Source: Citrus sinensis (taxonomy: Eukaryota > Streptophyta > Magnoliopsida > Sapindales > Rutaceae). From it: a stretch of 64,000 nt of DNA. The stretch covers positions 5,678,501-5,742,500 of the forward strand of contig NC_068559.1 of the NCBI RefSeq assembly GCF_022201045.2. The letters are read 5' to 3'. The first letter of the stretch is position 1. Each line of letters starts with the position of its first letter. Below are positions 12,078 through 23,025 of this stretch, piece by piece. Position numbers and translations under genes: made by a program. The notes below the pieces were generated by a model that saw only the letters and a list, made by a program, of their open reading frames with translations, was not told the origin of the DNA and made no database searches.

Positions 12078-15000
12078 GTGGAATCAGATTCAAGTAAAGT
12101 TGCTGGATTTAACTTCTCAACAGAGCAAATGGAGATTCTATGGCAGTTTCTCAATCAAACTAAGGTGTCAACGGGATACGAGAGTCAAAACTCAAAGATT
12201 CATACTGCAGTTATGGCACAAATAGGTAAAATAAGTCAAACTTTCCTGTTAAAGTCACAGCCAACAAGCTATTGGATTGTAGATACAGGGGCCTCTGACC
12301 ATATGACTAGGTCAATGAATGTCCTTGAGGATTATGACAAGTGCAATAGCAGGATAAATGTGTGGGTTGCGGATGGAAAAATGTCACCTGCAGTTGGGAA
12401 GGGCAGGGTTTGCTTACCGAATATGATATTGAAATCAGTTTTATATGTGCCCAAATTGACATATAATCTTTTGTCAGTTAGTAAGTTAACAAAAAATATG
12501 AATTGTGTTGTGACTTTTTTCTCCTCTCACTGTGAATTTCAGGATTGTTCTTCGGGGAAGATGATTGGCATTGCTGAGAAAAAAGATGGCCTATACTACT
12601 TCTCGGGAGTTGGGGATTCTAGTAGAGTTAAGTCACAAAATAAAATGTCCATGCCAGTTGTTTCCAACTCTGATATTATGTTATGGCATCAACGCTTAGG
12701 GCATCCAAGCTTTTCTTATATGAAAGTTTTTTATCCAAATCTTTTCGTCAATAAAGAAAATTTTTCGTTTCAATGCGAACATTGTGTCCTTTCTAAACAA
12801 TCCAGAGTCAATTATCCGTAACTTATATACAAACCCTCAAGACCTTTTCAGTTGATTCATAGTGATATATAAGGTCCATCTAGAACAATCAATTTAACTA
12901 GAACTCAATGGTTTGTCACTTTCATAGATGACCATACTAGGGTGTGTTGGGTGTACTTGATGAAAGATAAATTCGAGGCATTTTACTGGTTTCAACAGTT
13001 CCACAAATTTGTCCAAAATGTTTTCCAATCCAATATAAATGTCCTTAGAACAGATAATGGAAGAGAGTATTTCTCAAATGAATTTAGCCAATATTTGGGG
13101 AATAATGGGATACACCATCAAAATTCTTGTGTTAACACACCAAAACAAAATGGGGTTGCCGAAAGAAAGAATCGACATTTGTTAGAAGTTGCTCGATCAA
13201 TAATGTTCACTAGTTCTATTCCAAATTCTTATTGGAGTGAGGCAATTCTCACATCCACATATTTAATTAATCGTCTACCCTAAAAAACACTTCAATTCAG
13301 AACTCCTTTGAGTGTCCTTCTTGATCATTTTCCAAATATAAATTTTTTCTACTCGTTGTCCCTAAAAATATTCGGTTGTAGAGTGTTTGTCCATAATAAA
13401 CAATTCAACCAAAGCAAACTTGATCCCAGGGCTCTTAAATGTGTATTTGTCGGATATTCTCCATCCCAAGAAGGGTACAAATGTTATTCTCCTTGTCTCA
13501 AAAGATTTTTTGTCTCATGTGAGCCAATTCTCACATCCACATATTTAATTAATCGTCTACCCTCAAAAACACTTCAATTCAGAACTCTTTTGAGTGTCCT
13601 TCTTGATCATTTTCCAAATATAAATTTTTTCAACTTGTTGTCCCCAAAAATATTCGGTTGTAGAGTGTTTGTCCATAATAAACAATTCACCCAAAGCAAA
13701 CTTGATCCCAGGGCTCTTAAATGTGTATTTGTTGGATATTCTCCATCCCAAAAAGGGTACAAATGTTATTCTCCTTGTCTCAAAAGATTTTTTGTCTCAT
13801 GTGATGTAACTTTTTTTAAAAATTAGACTTTCTATCCCAACAACCATCTCCAGGGGGAGAATTCTGATGAAGATGGTCATTGGGATCCTAGTCTATCTCT
13901 TCCAATATCACAAGATGTCTCATTTTTGCCCATGAATTCTACCCTAATAGAACTAAGAAATGTCAGTGTCCAACCACCTCCAGAAAACTCAAGTTCAAGT
14001 CCATTTCCTATCCCTAGTCCTATTTCAAGTCACGGTCAAAAGAGAGAAGTAATTTTTGAGAGACCACTTCAAGTTTACTCTCGAAAGCCAAAAGCGTCTC
14101 AGCAAGACCAATCATTGAACTAAGAACTAGATCCTGGAGTAAGCAGTGACCTGGACTTGCCGATTGCAATACAGAAAGCGGTAAGAACATGCACAAAACA
14201 TCTTATTTCCAATTTTCTAACCTGCACAAAGTTATCTTCTAGATTTAGAGCCTTTATAGCAAAGATCGATAGTGTGGTAGTTCCAAAGAATATCCACGAG
14301 GCTTTCAAAGATCTAAAGTGGGAGAAAGTTGTGCATGAGGAAATGAGAGCATTGCATGATAATGGAACTTGGGAAGTAGTTAACCTACTAAAGGGTAACA
14401 AATTGGTTGGAAGCAAATGGGTTTTCACAATGAAATATAAGGCAGATGAAGAGGTAGAAAGATATAAAGCTCGTTTAGTGGCACAAGGCTTCACACAGAC
14501 ATATGGGATTGATTATGAAGAAACATTTGCTCCAGTGGCAAAACTCAACTCTATTCGAGTCCTCTTATCCTTGGCAGTTAATCTAGACAGGGAACTACAC
14601 GAACTCGATGTAAAGAATGCTTTCTTGAATGGAACTCTTAATGAAGAAGTGTATATGAAGATTCCACCAGGATTTCAGTCTGAAAAAAAACGAGGTAAAG
14701 TTTGCAAATTGAAAAAATCATTATATGGTTTGAAACAATCCCCACGTTCATGGTTCACTAGATTTAGTTCAACTCTCACTCGGCTAAAGTACACTCAGGG
14801 GCAGACTGATCACATTATCTTCGTTAAGAAATGGGAAAATGGAAAAAAAGGTCATTCTTATTGTATACGTAGATGACATCATACTTACAGGTGATGATAA
14901 TGTTGAGATTCATAGGCTCAAGAGTCAACTGAAGGAAGAATTTGAAGTTAAAGACCTAGGACCTCTAAAATATTTCCTCGATATGGAGGTTGCTAGAAGT

Positions 15001-15814
15001 AAAGAGGGTATTTTCATTTCTCAAAGAAAATACACTCTTAACTTACTAGAAGAAACAAGGAAGTTGGGGTGCAAACCAGTAGGAACTCCACTCGAGAAGA
15101 ATTGGAAAAGCAAGATTAAAGATAATGAGCCTTCAATGGATGTAGGAAGATACCAACGCCTGGTTGGTAGACTGATTTACTTATCTCTCACACGACCTGA
15201 TATTGCATATGTTGTGAGTGTGGTGAGCCAACACATGCATTCACCTACTCAGAGACATCTAGAGGCTGTAAATCATGTTTTGAGGTATCTCAAAAGGAAC
15301 TCCAAGAAGAGGACTAATATTTCTAAAAACTGAGAGCATAAGTATCGAAGGATATATTGATGCAGACTGGGCTGGAAGTGAAGATTGTAAGTCAACTTCA
15401 GGATATTGCATCAAGTTGTGGGGTAACTTGGTTACATAGAGGAGTAAGAAATAAATAGTTGTGGCAAAGAGTAGTGCCGAAGTTGAATTTCGAGTTATTG
15501 CACAAGGAATGTGTGAGGTTATATGGCTGGAAAGATTGATGCAGGACTTGCAAATCACAGTTTGCTCTCCCACTAAGTTGTATAGTGACACCAAATCTGC
15601 CATCAGCATCGTGAACAATCCAGTCCAACATGATCGAATGAAACATGTCAGAATTGATCGAAGTTTTATCAAGAACAAAATCGAAGAAGGAGGTATCGAT
15701 TTATGCTACATCTCTACTCATGAACAAGAAGTAGATATCCTTACCAAAAGTCTACCTAAACCAACTCATGAAAGGCTTCTCAGCAAGCTTGGAATGCAAA
15801 ATATCTATTCCTAA
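12078..15814 (+). pseudogene. Copia pol (protease, integrase, RT, RNase H)
   Basis: Continues in the gag frame. Protease: active site DTGA near 12280. Integrase: LWHQRLGHPSF then a CEHC zinc-binding end near 12780, catalytic core with DDHTR, RTDNGREYF and QNGVAERKNRH (12920-13180). Reverse transcriptase from 14370, with YVDDIILTG near 14870. RNase H with DADWAG near 15365 and a terminal part at 15461-15814. In-frame stops are at 12819, 12870, 13281, 13824 and 14121 (first base of each). A frame change falls at an A-run near 14840-14850, and another between 15330 and 15461. The integrase end contains a 282-bp tandem duplication. Confidence 0.93.
13241..13804 (+). repeat. 282-bp tandem duplication inside copia integrase
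   Basis: Copy 1 is 13241-13522 and copy 2 is 13523-13804, differing at nine positions. The unit is exactly 94 codons, so the frame is kept. A short GTGA at both breakpoints suggests slippage or unequal recombination. Copy 1 has a stop (CCC TAA) where copy 2 still has CCC TCA. Confidence 0.95.
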
Positions 15815-15818
15815 GTTT

Positions 15819-15827
15819 GAGGAGGAG
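15819..15827 (+). other. Polypurine tract
   Basis: GAGGAGGAG immediately before the 3' LTR. This is the plus-strand primer of LTR retrotransposons. Confidence 0.9.
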
Positions 15828-16061
15828 TGTTGGAGATTTAGTCAATTAATTATAAATATTTAGGTGTATCTTTTCCTTTATTATTTGATTTAGTCATAAC
15901 AAGAAAGCATATATTAGGGAGATATTGTAGGATTAGTTTACATAATTTAGAGATTCTTTATTTAGTTTCCTTTTTAATTAGCTTTCTAAGTGTATATATT
16001 CTGTCAAAGTTAATGAGAAAGCATGAACAAGAATTATTAATTCATCAATATTCTTGTTTCA
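15828..16061 (+). repeat. Copia 3' LTR
   Basis: 234 bp, beginning TGTTGGAG and ending TTGTTTCA, followed by the target duplication GATAA at 16062-16066. Confidence 0.96.
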
Positions 16062-16066
16062 GATAA

Positions 16067-16699
16067 TAACAACTTACAACGATTCAACTGTAGACATGGA
16101 ATGTTTGTCAAGAATTCATGCGATGTCAGACAGAGCCCCTTAACTTATAATAACAACATTCATTTATAGCAAATAATTGTTCATCTACAGCGAATAACTA
16201 GTTAAGTTATGGGAGTTGCAGATCCTTATAACTCTTATCTTAACATACACAAATTATCTTTTGTTTTTAGCAGATTTTGAGTTAATGAAAGAAAACCACA
16301 AAATCGAGCTAAGAACAATAAATTTATTTTTATCGGAGAAGTGGGGTGCCTCGCTTGTTTGGTGTGTACGGGTTGTTTAGACTTTTTCTGGAGTGAAAGA
16401 GGATTGAGATGGCAGAGGATATGGCGAATGTCCGATTTCAGGTGTGGAGGGCTGGCAAAAATCCTCTTAAACCTGCAAAACAGTGAAAAAAGAGGTCAGA
16501 GGTCGAGCCGCAGGTGGCCAGCGACCACACTTCGACGCTCAAGTCAGAATTGAGTTATCTCAGGTTAGAGAGCTTGCAAGCTCTTGGTAATGGAGGTTTT
16601 GAGGTTGAAGAAACCTTAGTTTTTTATGGTATGTATGTTAACTTGATAAAAAATTAAACCTGAATATTTATAAGGTGTATTGATAACTCTATGAAATGA
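16067..16699. other. Unassigned sequence between transposon remnants
   Basis: About 630 bp. Contains a 70-codon open frame at 16341-16553 with no recognisable motif. It may be old transposon or disrupted-gene DNA. Nothing firm is seen. Confidence 0.5.
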
Positions 16700-18120
16700 G
16701 AGTTATTATGGCAATTCTACACTTAAATCAAAATCACTTAGAGAGTAAATGATGTGTTTTTATTGCATTTTTGTTACGTTTTGCATAAACATTCATTTTA
16801 GTTTAGTCTTAATAAGTTTTGTTTGATTTAAAGTAATTCGTGCTCAAATCATGTGCATAATTGTAGGTTTCCAGAAGCTTATAATTCATGGAAGGGATGC
16901 TAATGCAGTAGGCTGGGGAATAATATGACCATAAAAGAAGTGAAACAAAATCTGGAGCAGTGCAGTGCTATAGCTATTACTGGAGCAACCATTGCTGTAG
17001 CAATCCTGAAACATCTATAGGGAAAACTTAGCGCGGGATATCTACAGAATTATGATATGCTTTTTCCTAATCTGACTCATGCATGCCCTAGGCTTTTGTT
17101 TACTCTAGTTTTCAGTTATAAAAAGGGGCGCGCATCACATAAAATGGCGGCAAGGAATTAACATTGGAAAAATCGAGGGAAAAAAAGAAAACAATCAGAA
17201 TTCAAAGGAACCAAGTCTGCATCAGTGAAGAATCTAACAGAATTATTTGGATTCAATCTTCATCGTTCTCTACTTGCTCGGTTCTTTACTCTTTGATTAA
17301 ACTGATGTATTTCATGACCAATATTTTGCTGTTTGTTTTTCTTTTTCAAAGTATGAACTAAATTTGATTGTAATTGAGTGATAAACAATCTAAATGAGTT
17401 TTTGACTATTCTTATGAGTCGTTATATGATTGCTGTAGCATTTTACTCTAGTAGCTATTATTATAATCATTATTTCGGTTGACCACTTATTTAATGGTTC
17501 AAGTTAAGATAGAGCCGCAAAAGGGTCTGTCTTAGTGGATATTATTAGAGTAATACTTGATCTTAATTTAAGTTTCTTGAATTAAGTTTTTCTTGAGTCC
17601 CAAAAGGGCTATACTTGAAGTTAAGATTTGTGAAGAACTATACATAGGAATTCACCTTATAGAGTAGAGAGAGGATATGTTCATAATACCATACCTTAGG
17701 TAGAATAGCAACTAATCATTGTTAGGATACTTAAGGGTATGAGAAGTCTAACACTCTACATCTGAGGATGCAAAATAATTCTACCCAGTGCTGTGGGAAT
17801 TGCTGTAGCAACTGGTGTTAATTTGATGGAAAACAGTCAACCCATGAAGAAAGTTTGACCATTCAGCTACTTCATTCTTATTTGATTCTTTTACACAATT
17901 TATCTAATATATTTCATTACTGCAATTATTTGTTTTATTCCTTACAATTGTTAATTTTGGTAGTAATCAACTTTAACTAGGTTCATCTTGAAATAAAGGT
18001 AGACTGTACTATTGTGATTGCTGTAGCATTTCTAGTAACATCAGTTCCTGTGGAGACGATCTAGAATATTCATCACTTTATTACTTGTTGTGTACACTTA
18101 CACATTGACATAAATAGCAA
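16700..18120 (+). mobile_element. Gypsy-type LTR remnant (probable solo LTR)
   Basis: About 1.4 kb resembling the long LTR of plant Ty3/gypsy (Tat/Ogre-like) or LARD elements. A TATA box (TTATAAAAAGGGG) lies near 17115. The end has the characteristic TGTGGAGACGATCTAGAATA phrase near 18050, followed by TTGTTGTGTACACTTACAC. No gag-pol is nearby. The exact borders and a target duplication could not be found, so the limits are approximate. It contains four copies of ATTGCTGTAGCA. Confidence 0.6.
16991..18028 (+). repeat. Four dispersed copies of ATTGCTGTAGCA
   Basis: Exact 12-mers at 16991-17002, 17429-17440, 17799-17810 and 18017-18028, all on the same strand. The core TGCTGTAGCA is nearly palindromic. 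Four exact copies in about 1 kb are far above chance. Confidence 0.9.
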
Positions 18121-18909
18121 TTGTGTTAGAAAATCACCAACATGTACCCCGGTCGCTGTGCCTCCTGGTGCTATTTTATTGGCGTTCCTTGCAGTTATGT
18201 CAGGAATATTCTTATTTTTATGCATATGACGGCTTGTGTATTTTAAAAATATACGTGGGGAGCAAGTTTGAGGCGTATTCATGTGTCAAGCGTAGTGGAG
18301 TGGTCATGCGTACCCCTGTAATTCCATTGTAATTTTGCAGGTGTAGCATGAAGAGGCTAGTGGTCCTAATTGTCATAGTATCAACCTATTGGATTATTTG
18401 CTGGCGTGATAGGCGGCTGTCTCCTCTTTTGTAACACGAGATTTCCTCGTCGATTCTTTATTTTTTGACACGTATTCAGCTAATCTTTTTGAGATTTGGG
18501 GCCCATCTATCCCTTGACATTTTTATGAATATTTTCCTGACTTTTATATCCTTACATGGTGTACCCGAGATATTCTTTGGAGCACTTAAGGTAGCTGGGG
18601 TACCTAGGGTACCCGAGGTAAGCCAATTTCTTAAATATCGACACGTGGCGCTTCATCATTGGCCTCATGTTTCCTTCCCAAACAATATCCCCTAGTTTCT
18701 TTGTGGCAAATGTAATTGAGGCAAAAGAAACTCTTGGGAGGAATGGTGCATGACACATGGCGATATTCAATGGCACACCAAATCAAGTCTATTATGGAAG
18801 TTTAATGTGAACAATAGTAAGATTGTCGAGGCAACTTTTCAAAAAGCAAATATCCCAATACAGCAAAAGGTACAAAAGGAAAGAAAGAAGTCTACTAAAA
18901 CGTCCAAGG
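18121..18909. other. Degenerate repetitive sequence
   Basis: No intact gene. Repeated GGTAC-containing words (GGGTACC, CCCGAGGTA) occur at 18555-18620 and again near 19050 and 19165. Probably transposon-derived, continuous with the coiled-coil fragment to its right. Confidence 0.45.
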
Positions 18910-19515
18910 ATGAACTCTAAATAACAACAAGTAGGATCAAGCAAAAAGGGGAACATCATCTTAACGGCTCCTCTCACCAAGGGCATCAGCAGGAGCACCC
19001 ACGGTCAAAGGAGTATTACCTTCATGAACAACGCTAACGGAGGGGAGATTTGCCTGAGGTACTTGGGGTACTCCAGAAAATCGCTATAGGTTGAGAGATG
19101 ATGGAGCTTGAATTACCCTTTTATCCTTGATCGCTTTCAGAATGGCTGACTTGTCCACCTATTTCTCTACCCGAGGTACCACTAGCTCTAGGTCTACACT
19201 CCAAACCTCCGTCATGATGAGAGTGAAAACTCTGTCGACCATCTTCTTCTGGTGAGATAGTAGCTCACCATGCTTAGCCTCAACCCCTTCTAACTCTTTG
19301 GATATGCGAGTGTTCTCTTAAGTTTGATCGTCCAAGCGCCCCTGTAGGGCATTGACCTCCTCTGCAAGTTTCTCCTCCCGAGACCGACCAAGTCTGACCT
19401 CCCCTTGTAATTTCTCCACATCCGTCTGTGCAGCCAAGGTACTACTAAAGTCTCGAAGCCTGTGGCTAGAAGGCCACCTACACAAAAAAAAAAGATAAGA
19501 AAAAAAGAGTGACAA
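18910..19515 (-). pseudogene. Degenerate coiled-coil protein fragment, transposon-like
   Basis: Minus-strand translation from 19515 gives a heptad-rich stretch (VEKLQGEVRLGRSREEKLAE, then VNALQGRLDDQT). After a stop it continues as ENTRISKELEGVEAKHGELL and HQKKMVDRVFTLIMTEV. This is coiled-coil text broken by stops. Similar coiled coils follow the gag-like or plant-mobile domains of some plant elements, but no diagnostic domain is visible here, so the family is not named. Confidence 0.5.
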
Positions 19516-20014
19516 TTACATTAAAAAAAAATGTTGACAGAGTAAAGGTAACGGCACCTCACAACACAAAAAGAAAAGTGTCAAAAATTTTGATACAGTT
19601 TATAGTCTTTTTAGTGCTATAAAATTATGAATGTTGAAAAAAGAGGAGGGGAAATTTACAAAAATAACCTAAAAATTTTTGTTATTTTCACAATTAGCCC
19701 TTTAAACTTTTTTCTATCAACAGTAACCAAACACAAAGTTTTCTCCCCCAAATTACCCTCGTTTACTAACCAAAATCAACATTTCTTCTCCCCCTTGATC
19801 AAACGAAAAGCAATCTTGTACTCTTTGAATCATCATCGGCGACCGTAAACTGCAACGGCGAACGGTAAAAGTGAACTCTGATTAAATACAACATAATCCA
19901 TCCGAATCCAACACCAATCCGTATCACCGAGCGGTAAGAGGTATTTTCTTAATTTGCGAACTTGATTCAGTGTGACTGCAGACAGGTGCGAAGGCTGCCT
20001 ATCACACAATGTTC

Positions 20015-20037
20015 GTGCGACAGGTAGCCTGTCGTAC
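20015..20037. repeat. Subterminal hairpin in MULE A
   Basis: GTGCGACAGG, a 3-base loop, then CCTGTCGTAC: inverted repeat with one mismatch. The same word GTGCGACAG recurs at matching places in elements B and C. Confidence 0.8.
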
Positions 20038-20109
20038 CGAGATACAGACTTAATGGATTCAGTTTCATAGTGCGTAATTAAATTTTTTAAATAATTTCAG
20101 GCTTAATAA

Positions 20110-22688
20110 ATTCAGTTGTACTTCAATTGTGTTATGATGGTTGGTGGGAGACGTTAGGAGATGACCGTATGGAGTATGTGAATGGTAAAAATATGGCTTT
20201 TTTGGTTTGAAAAAATTGTCTGTTCAATCAGTTTTTTACAAGAGTATATGAGGTCTTACAAATAAATCTTAATGAATATAGTATCACAATGAAGACAACT
20301 TTGAGGTCTAGTAACACATTCTATTGGATGTGTATACTACCCATAGACATATTTAATGATGAAATAGTGAGGGTTGTATTGCATATGGCATCCGATGTGG
20401 CCAATTATGAATGCATTCCTATATTCGTTGCCACATCTCCTCGAGCTTTGAATGAAGATCTTGAACCACCCGTTGAAACATAAACTTCCTTTAGAGCAAA
20501 TATGTATGGCCCTAATATTGAAGAGGAGGTGCTGCCAAGGGCGACGTCGTTGTAGCAATATTACTCTCCACTCCACAATAATAATGACAACATTGATGAC
20601 AACGACATTACGTTAATGGATGTTGAAGAATATGTATTACCACTAACGATGTCATTGGAGCAACGGTATTCTCCGTATCATAACAATGATTTCCGCGACA
20701 ATGATAATCATGTTGATGACATTGGCAATGTGGAGGCGGATAATGTTTGTGCAGAACCTTCTAATAGTATGAGGGCCACTCATTTAAATAATGCATGTGA
20801 TGATGGAGGTATTGATCCTTCCAATATTCCGTCGTGGTAGCATAAAAATGAGAGTGAAGACGATATTCCTGTGAATAATAGAGACAATCGCTCTATTTCT
20901 CTAATGGCCGGTTCAATAAAGAGGATTGACCCCCTCACAAGTCTTGCTCCAAGTTTTGTTAGCAATTCTGACTCAGATGATATCAGTGTAGGTAAGCTAT
21001 TTACTGAGAAGAATGAGTTAATATTACAACTGCGCAAGGTTGCCTTTAGGGATAAGTTTGATTTCAAAATTGCACGGTCTACAACGACACGTTTTGAGGC
21101 TCACTTTTGTTCGGAATCATGTAAATGACGTATTCAAGCTATTAGAAGTTCAATCGAGCATAATGATGGTCTTTGGGTGGTGAGGAGAATTGACAATGTA
21201 CACACCTGTTATAATGAGGTATTGGTTTGTGGTCGTCATCAAGTAAGGAGCCGAGCTGTTGGTCATATTATTGCAGATAAATATATTCAAGAAAAAATGA
21301 TATACACTCTGAATGATATTAGAGCAGATATATTGTAGGAATACGATGTGCAGTTAACATACCAGCAGGCATATCAGGCTAGAGAAGTTGGTCTTGAAAT
21401 AGTTCTAGGGAACCCTGTAGAGTCATACAACTTGCTCCCTAAATACTCTCATGTATTGACTAAAGCGAATGAGGGTACAATCACTCACCTCAAGCAAGAT
21501 GGAAATGGTTATTTCGTGTACTACTTTGTAGCACTTGGCTCTTCCATCAAGGGTTTTATGCAGTACATTCGGCCTGTCATTGATGTGGATGGTACTCATC
21601 TAAAGGGGTTATATCGTGGAAGCATGTTCGTAGCAACATGTCTCGATGGTAACAATCAACTGTATCCGTTAGTCATTGGGAACATGGATTCGGAAAACAA
21701 CGATGCTTGGGAATGGTTTATGATAAAGTTACACACAGTGATTAGCGATAGGTCGGAGTTAGTAATTATCTCTGATCGATGCACTGCCATAAAGAGAGCC
21801 GTTCTCAAAGTATTTCACAATGCAGCTCATGGGGTTTGTTTTTACCATGTGAAAGGTAACATTAAGTCAAAGTTCAGAATGTCTAAAGCTCTTTGGGATG
21901 AATTTGAGCCTACCTTTATTAATGCAGCAAAGGCATATGGACACGAATAATTTAAAAGGCAACTTTAAGGGTTGTGGATGCTCCACTCGGGCGCGACTGA
22001 TTACTTAAAGAATAATGTTGGTACATGTAATTAGGCAAGGTCTCAGTTTGAAGGTAGAAGGTATAATATACTTACCACCAACATCGCAGAGAGTGTTAAT
22101 TCTTTCATGAGGGAACATTGAAAATTTCATGTTACCCATCTTATTGACCACTTTAGAAAAACATTGCAGCAATTGTTTTATAATAGAAAAATTGTGGCTG
22201 AATCAATGAGTACTCGGTTAACAACATGGGCGGATAAAAGAGTCATTGAGAGGAGAACTATGGCTAAAAGAATGATCGTTCGCTCAGTGTCTCTGCATCG
22301 ATTTCAAGTTGTAGGTGGTGGGATTAAGGAATGCTTAGTTGACATACAAAATAGAACTTGCTCCTGTAGAGTATTTCAATTTGATCAGCTTGTTTGTGCT
22401 CATGCATTGTGATTTGTTTGACTGTCCGAGTGGATTACATAAACCTTTGTGACTATTACACCAGGGAATCGTTAGCAATGACTTATGCACAACCAATGGA
22501 GCTGGTTGGCGACGTGACTGATTGGGAAGTTCCAGATGAAATTCAAGAGATGCACGTTTATCCACCTGTTGAGGCACCACTACCTGGTCGTCGTAAGAAG
22601 CTTAGAATACCCTCAGCTGGCGAGGACGTCAACCAGAGAACTGTTAGATGCGGCCGGTGTAATGAACCGAGACATAACCGTAAGTGAT
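20110..22688 (+). pseudogene. MULE transposase
   Basis: Mutator-type (DDE) transposase. From 20110 to 22412 one frame is kept, with stops at 20208, 20481, 20838, 21126 and 21948 among others. The expected start codon is lost (the element B copy begins ATGGATTCAGTTG, here ATAAATTCAGTTG). N-terminal CYDGWW and MEYVNGKN, then an acidic Asn/Asp-rich linker, a MuDR-type domain, and the catalytic core with IDVDGTHLKG (about 21577-21606) and IISDRC (about 21766). A SWIM zinc finger (CSCRVFQFDQLVCAHAL, about 22359-22410) follows. The frame then changes, and a zinc knuckle CGRCNEPRHNRK ends the protein near 22687. It would cut and paste elements with matching ends, but is dead here. Confidence 0.92.
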
Positions 22689-23025
22689 GTAAGAATCTCA
22701 TTGCATCGAATCGAAATTAGTTGTATTCTTTCAAGTGATTATGTTATAACATTTGTCACTTGCAAACTTATGTATTGTACACTTATATATCATGAAATGT
22801 TATTCCTAAGTTTTTTTATTTTATATTGATATGTGAGCATGAAAATTAAATAAACTTAAGTACGCAAATTAAAAAATAAATTCATGTTTCCACATTCAAA
22901 TTTCACAACAGTTTAAAATACAATATCGTCATTAAATATATTAACTGCAATATTCTTTCTAAAGTACTCTCCATGACTACTGTTAAATTCTAATTTAAGC
23001 CCGAACATTAAATATATCGTGAACA
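22689..23025. other. Gap between the two convergent MULE A genes
   Basis: AT-rich 3' flanks of the transposase and the Ulp1-like gene. No feature seen. Confidence 0.5.

Larger units (their letters stand above)
10871..16061 (+). mobile_element. Ty1/copia LTR retrotransposon, inactivated
   Basis: Complete 5,191-bp element: two 234-bp LTRs, initiator-Met tRNA primer binding site, gag-pol in one frame, polypurine tract, and a 5-bp target duplication GATAA (10866-10870 and 16062-16066). Domain order is gag, protease, integrase, reverse transcriptase, RNase H, which defines copia. The LTRs differ at six positions of 234 (2.6 per cent), so the insertion is fairly recent. The coding region carries at least seven in-frame stops, two frame changes and a 282-bp internal duplication, so it cannot move by itself. 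Confidence 0.96.

Noticed and set aside
16991..18028. CRISPR-like array (repeated 12-mers)
   Set aside because: Spacing is irregular (220-440 bp), repeats are too short, and this is eukaryotic DNA inside an LTR-like sequence.
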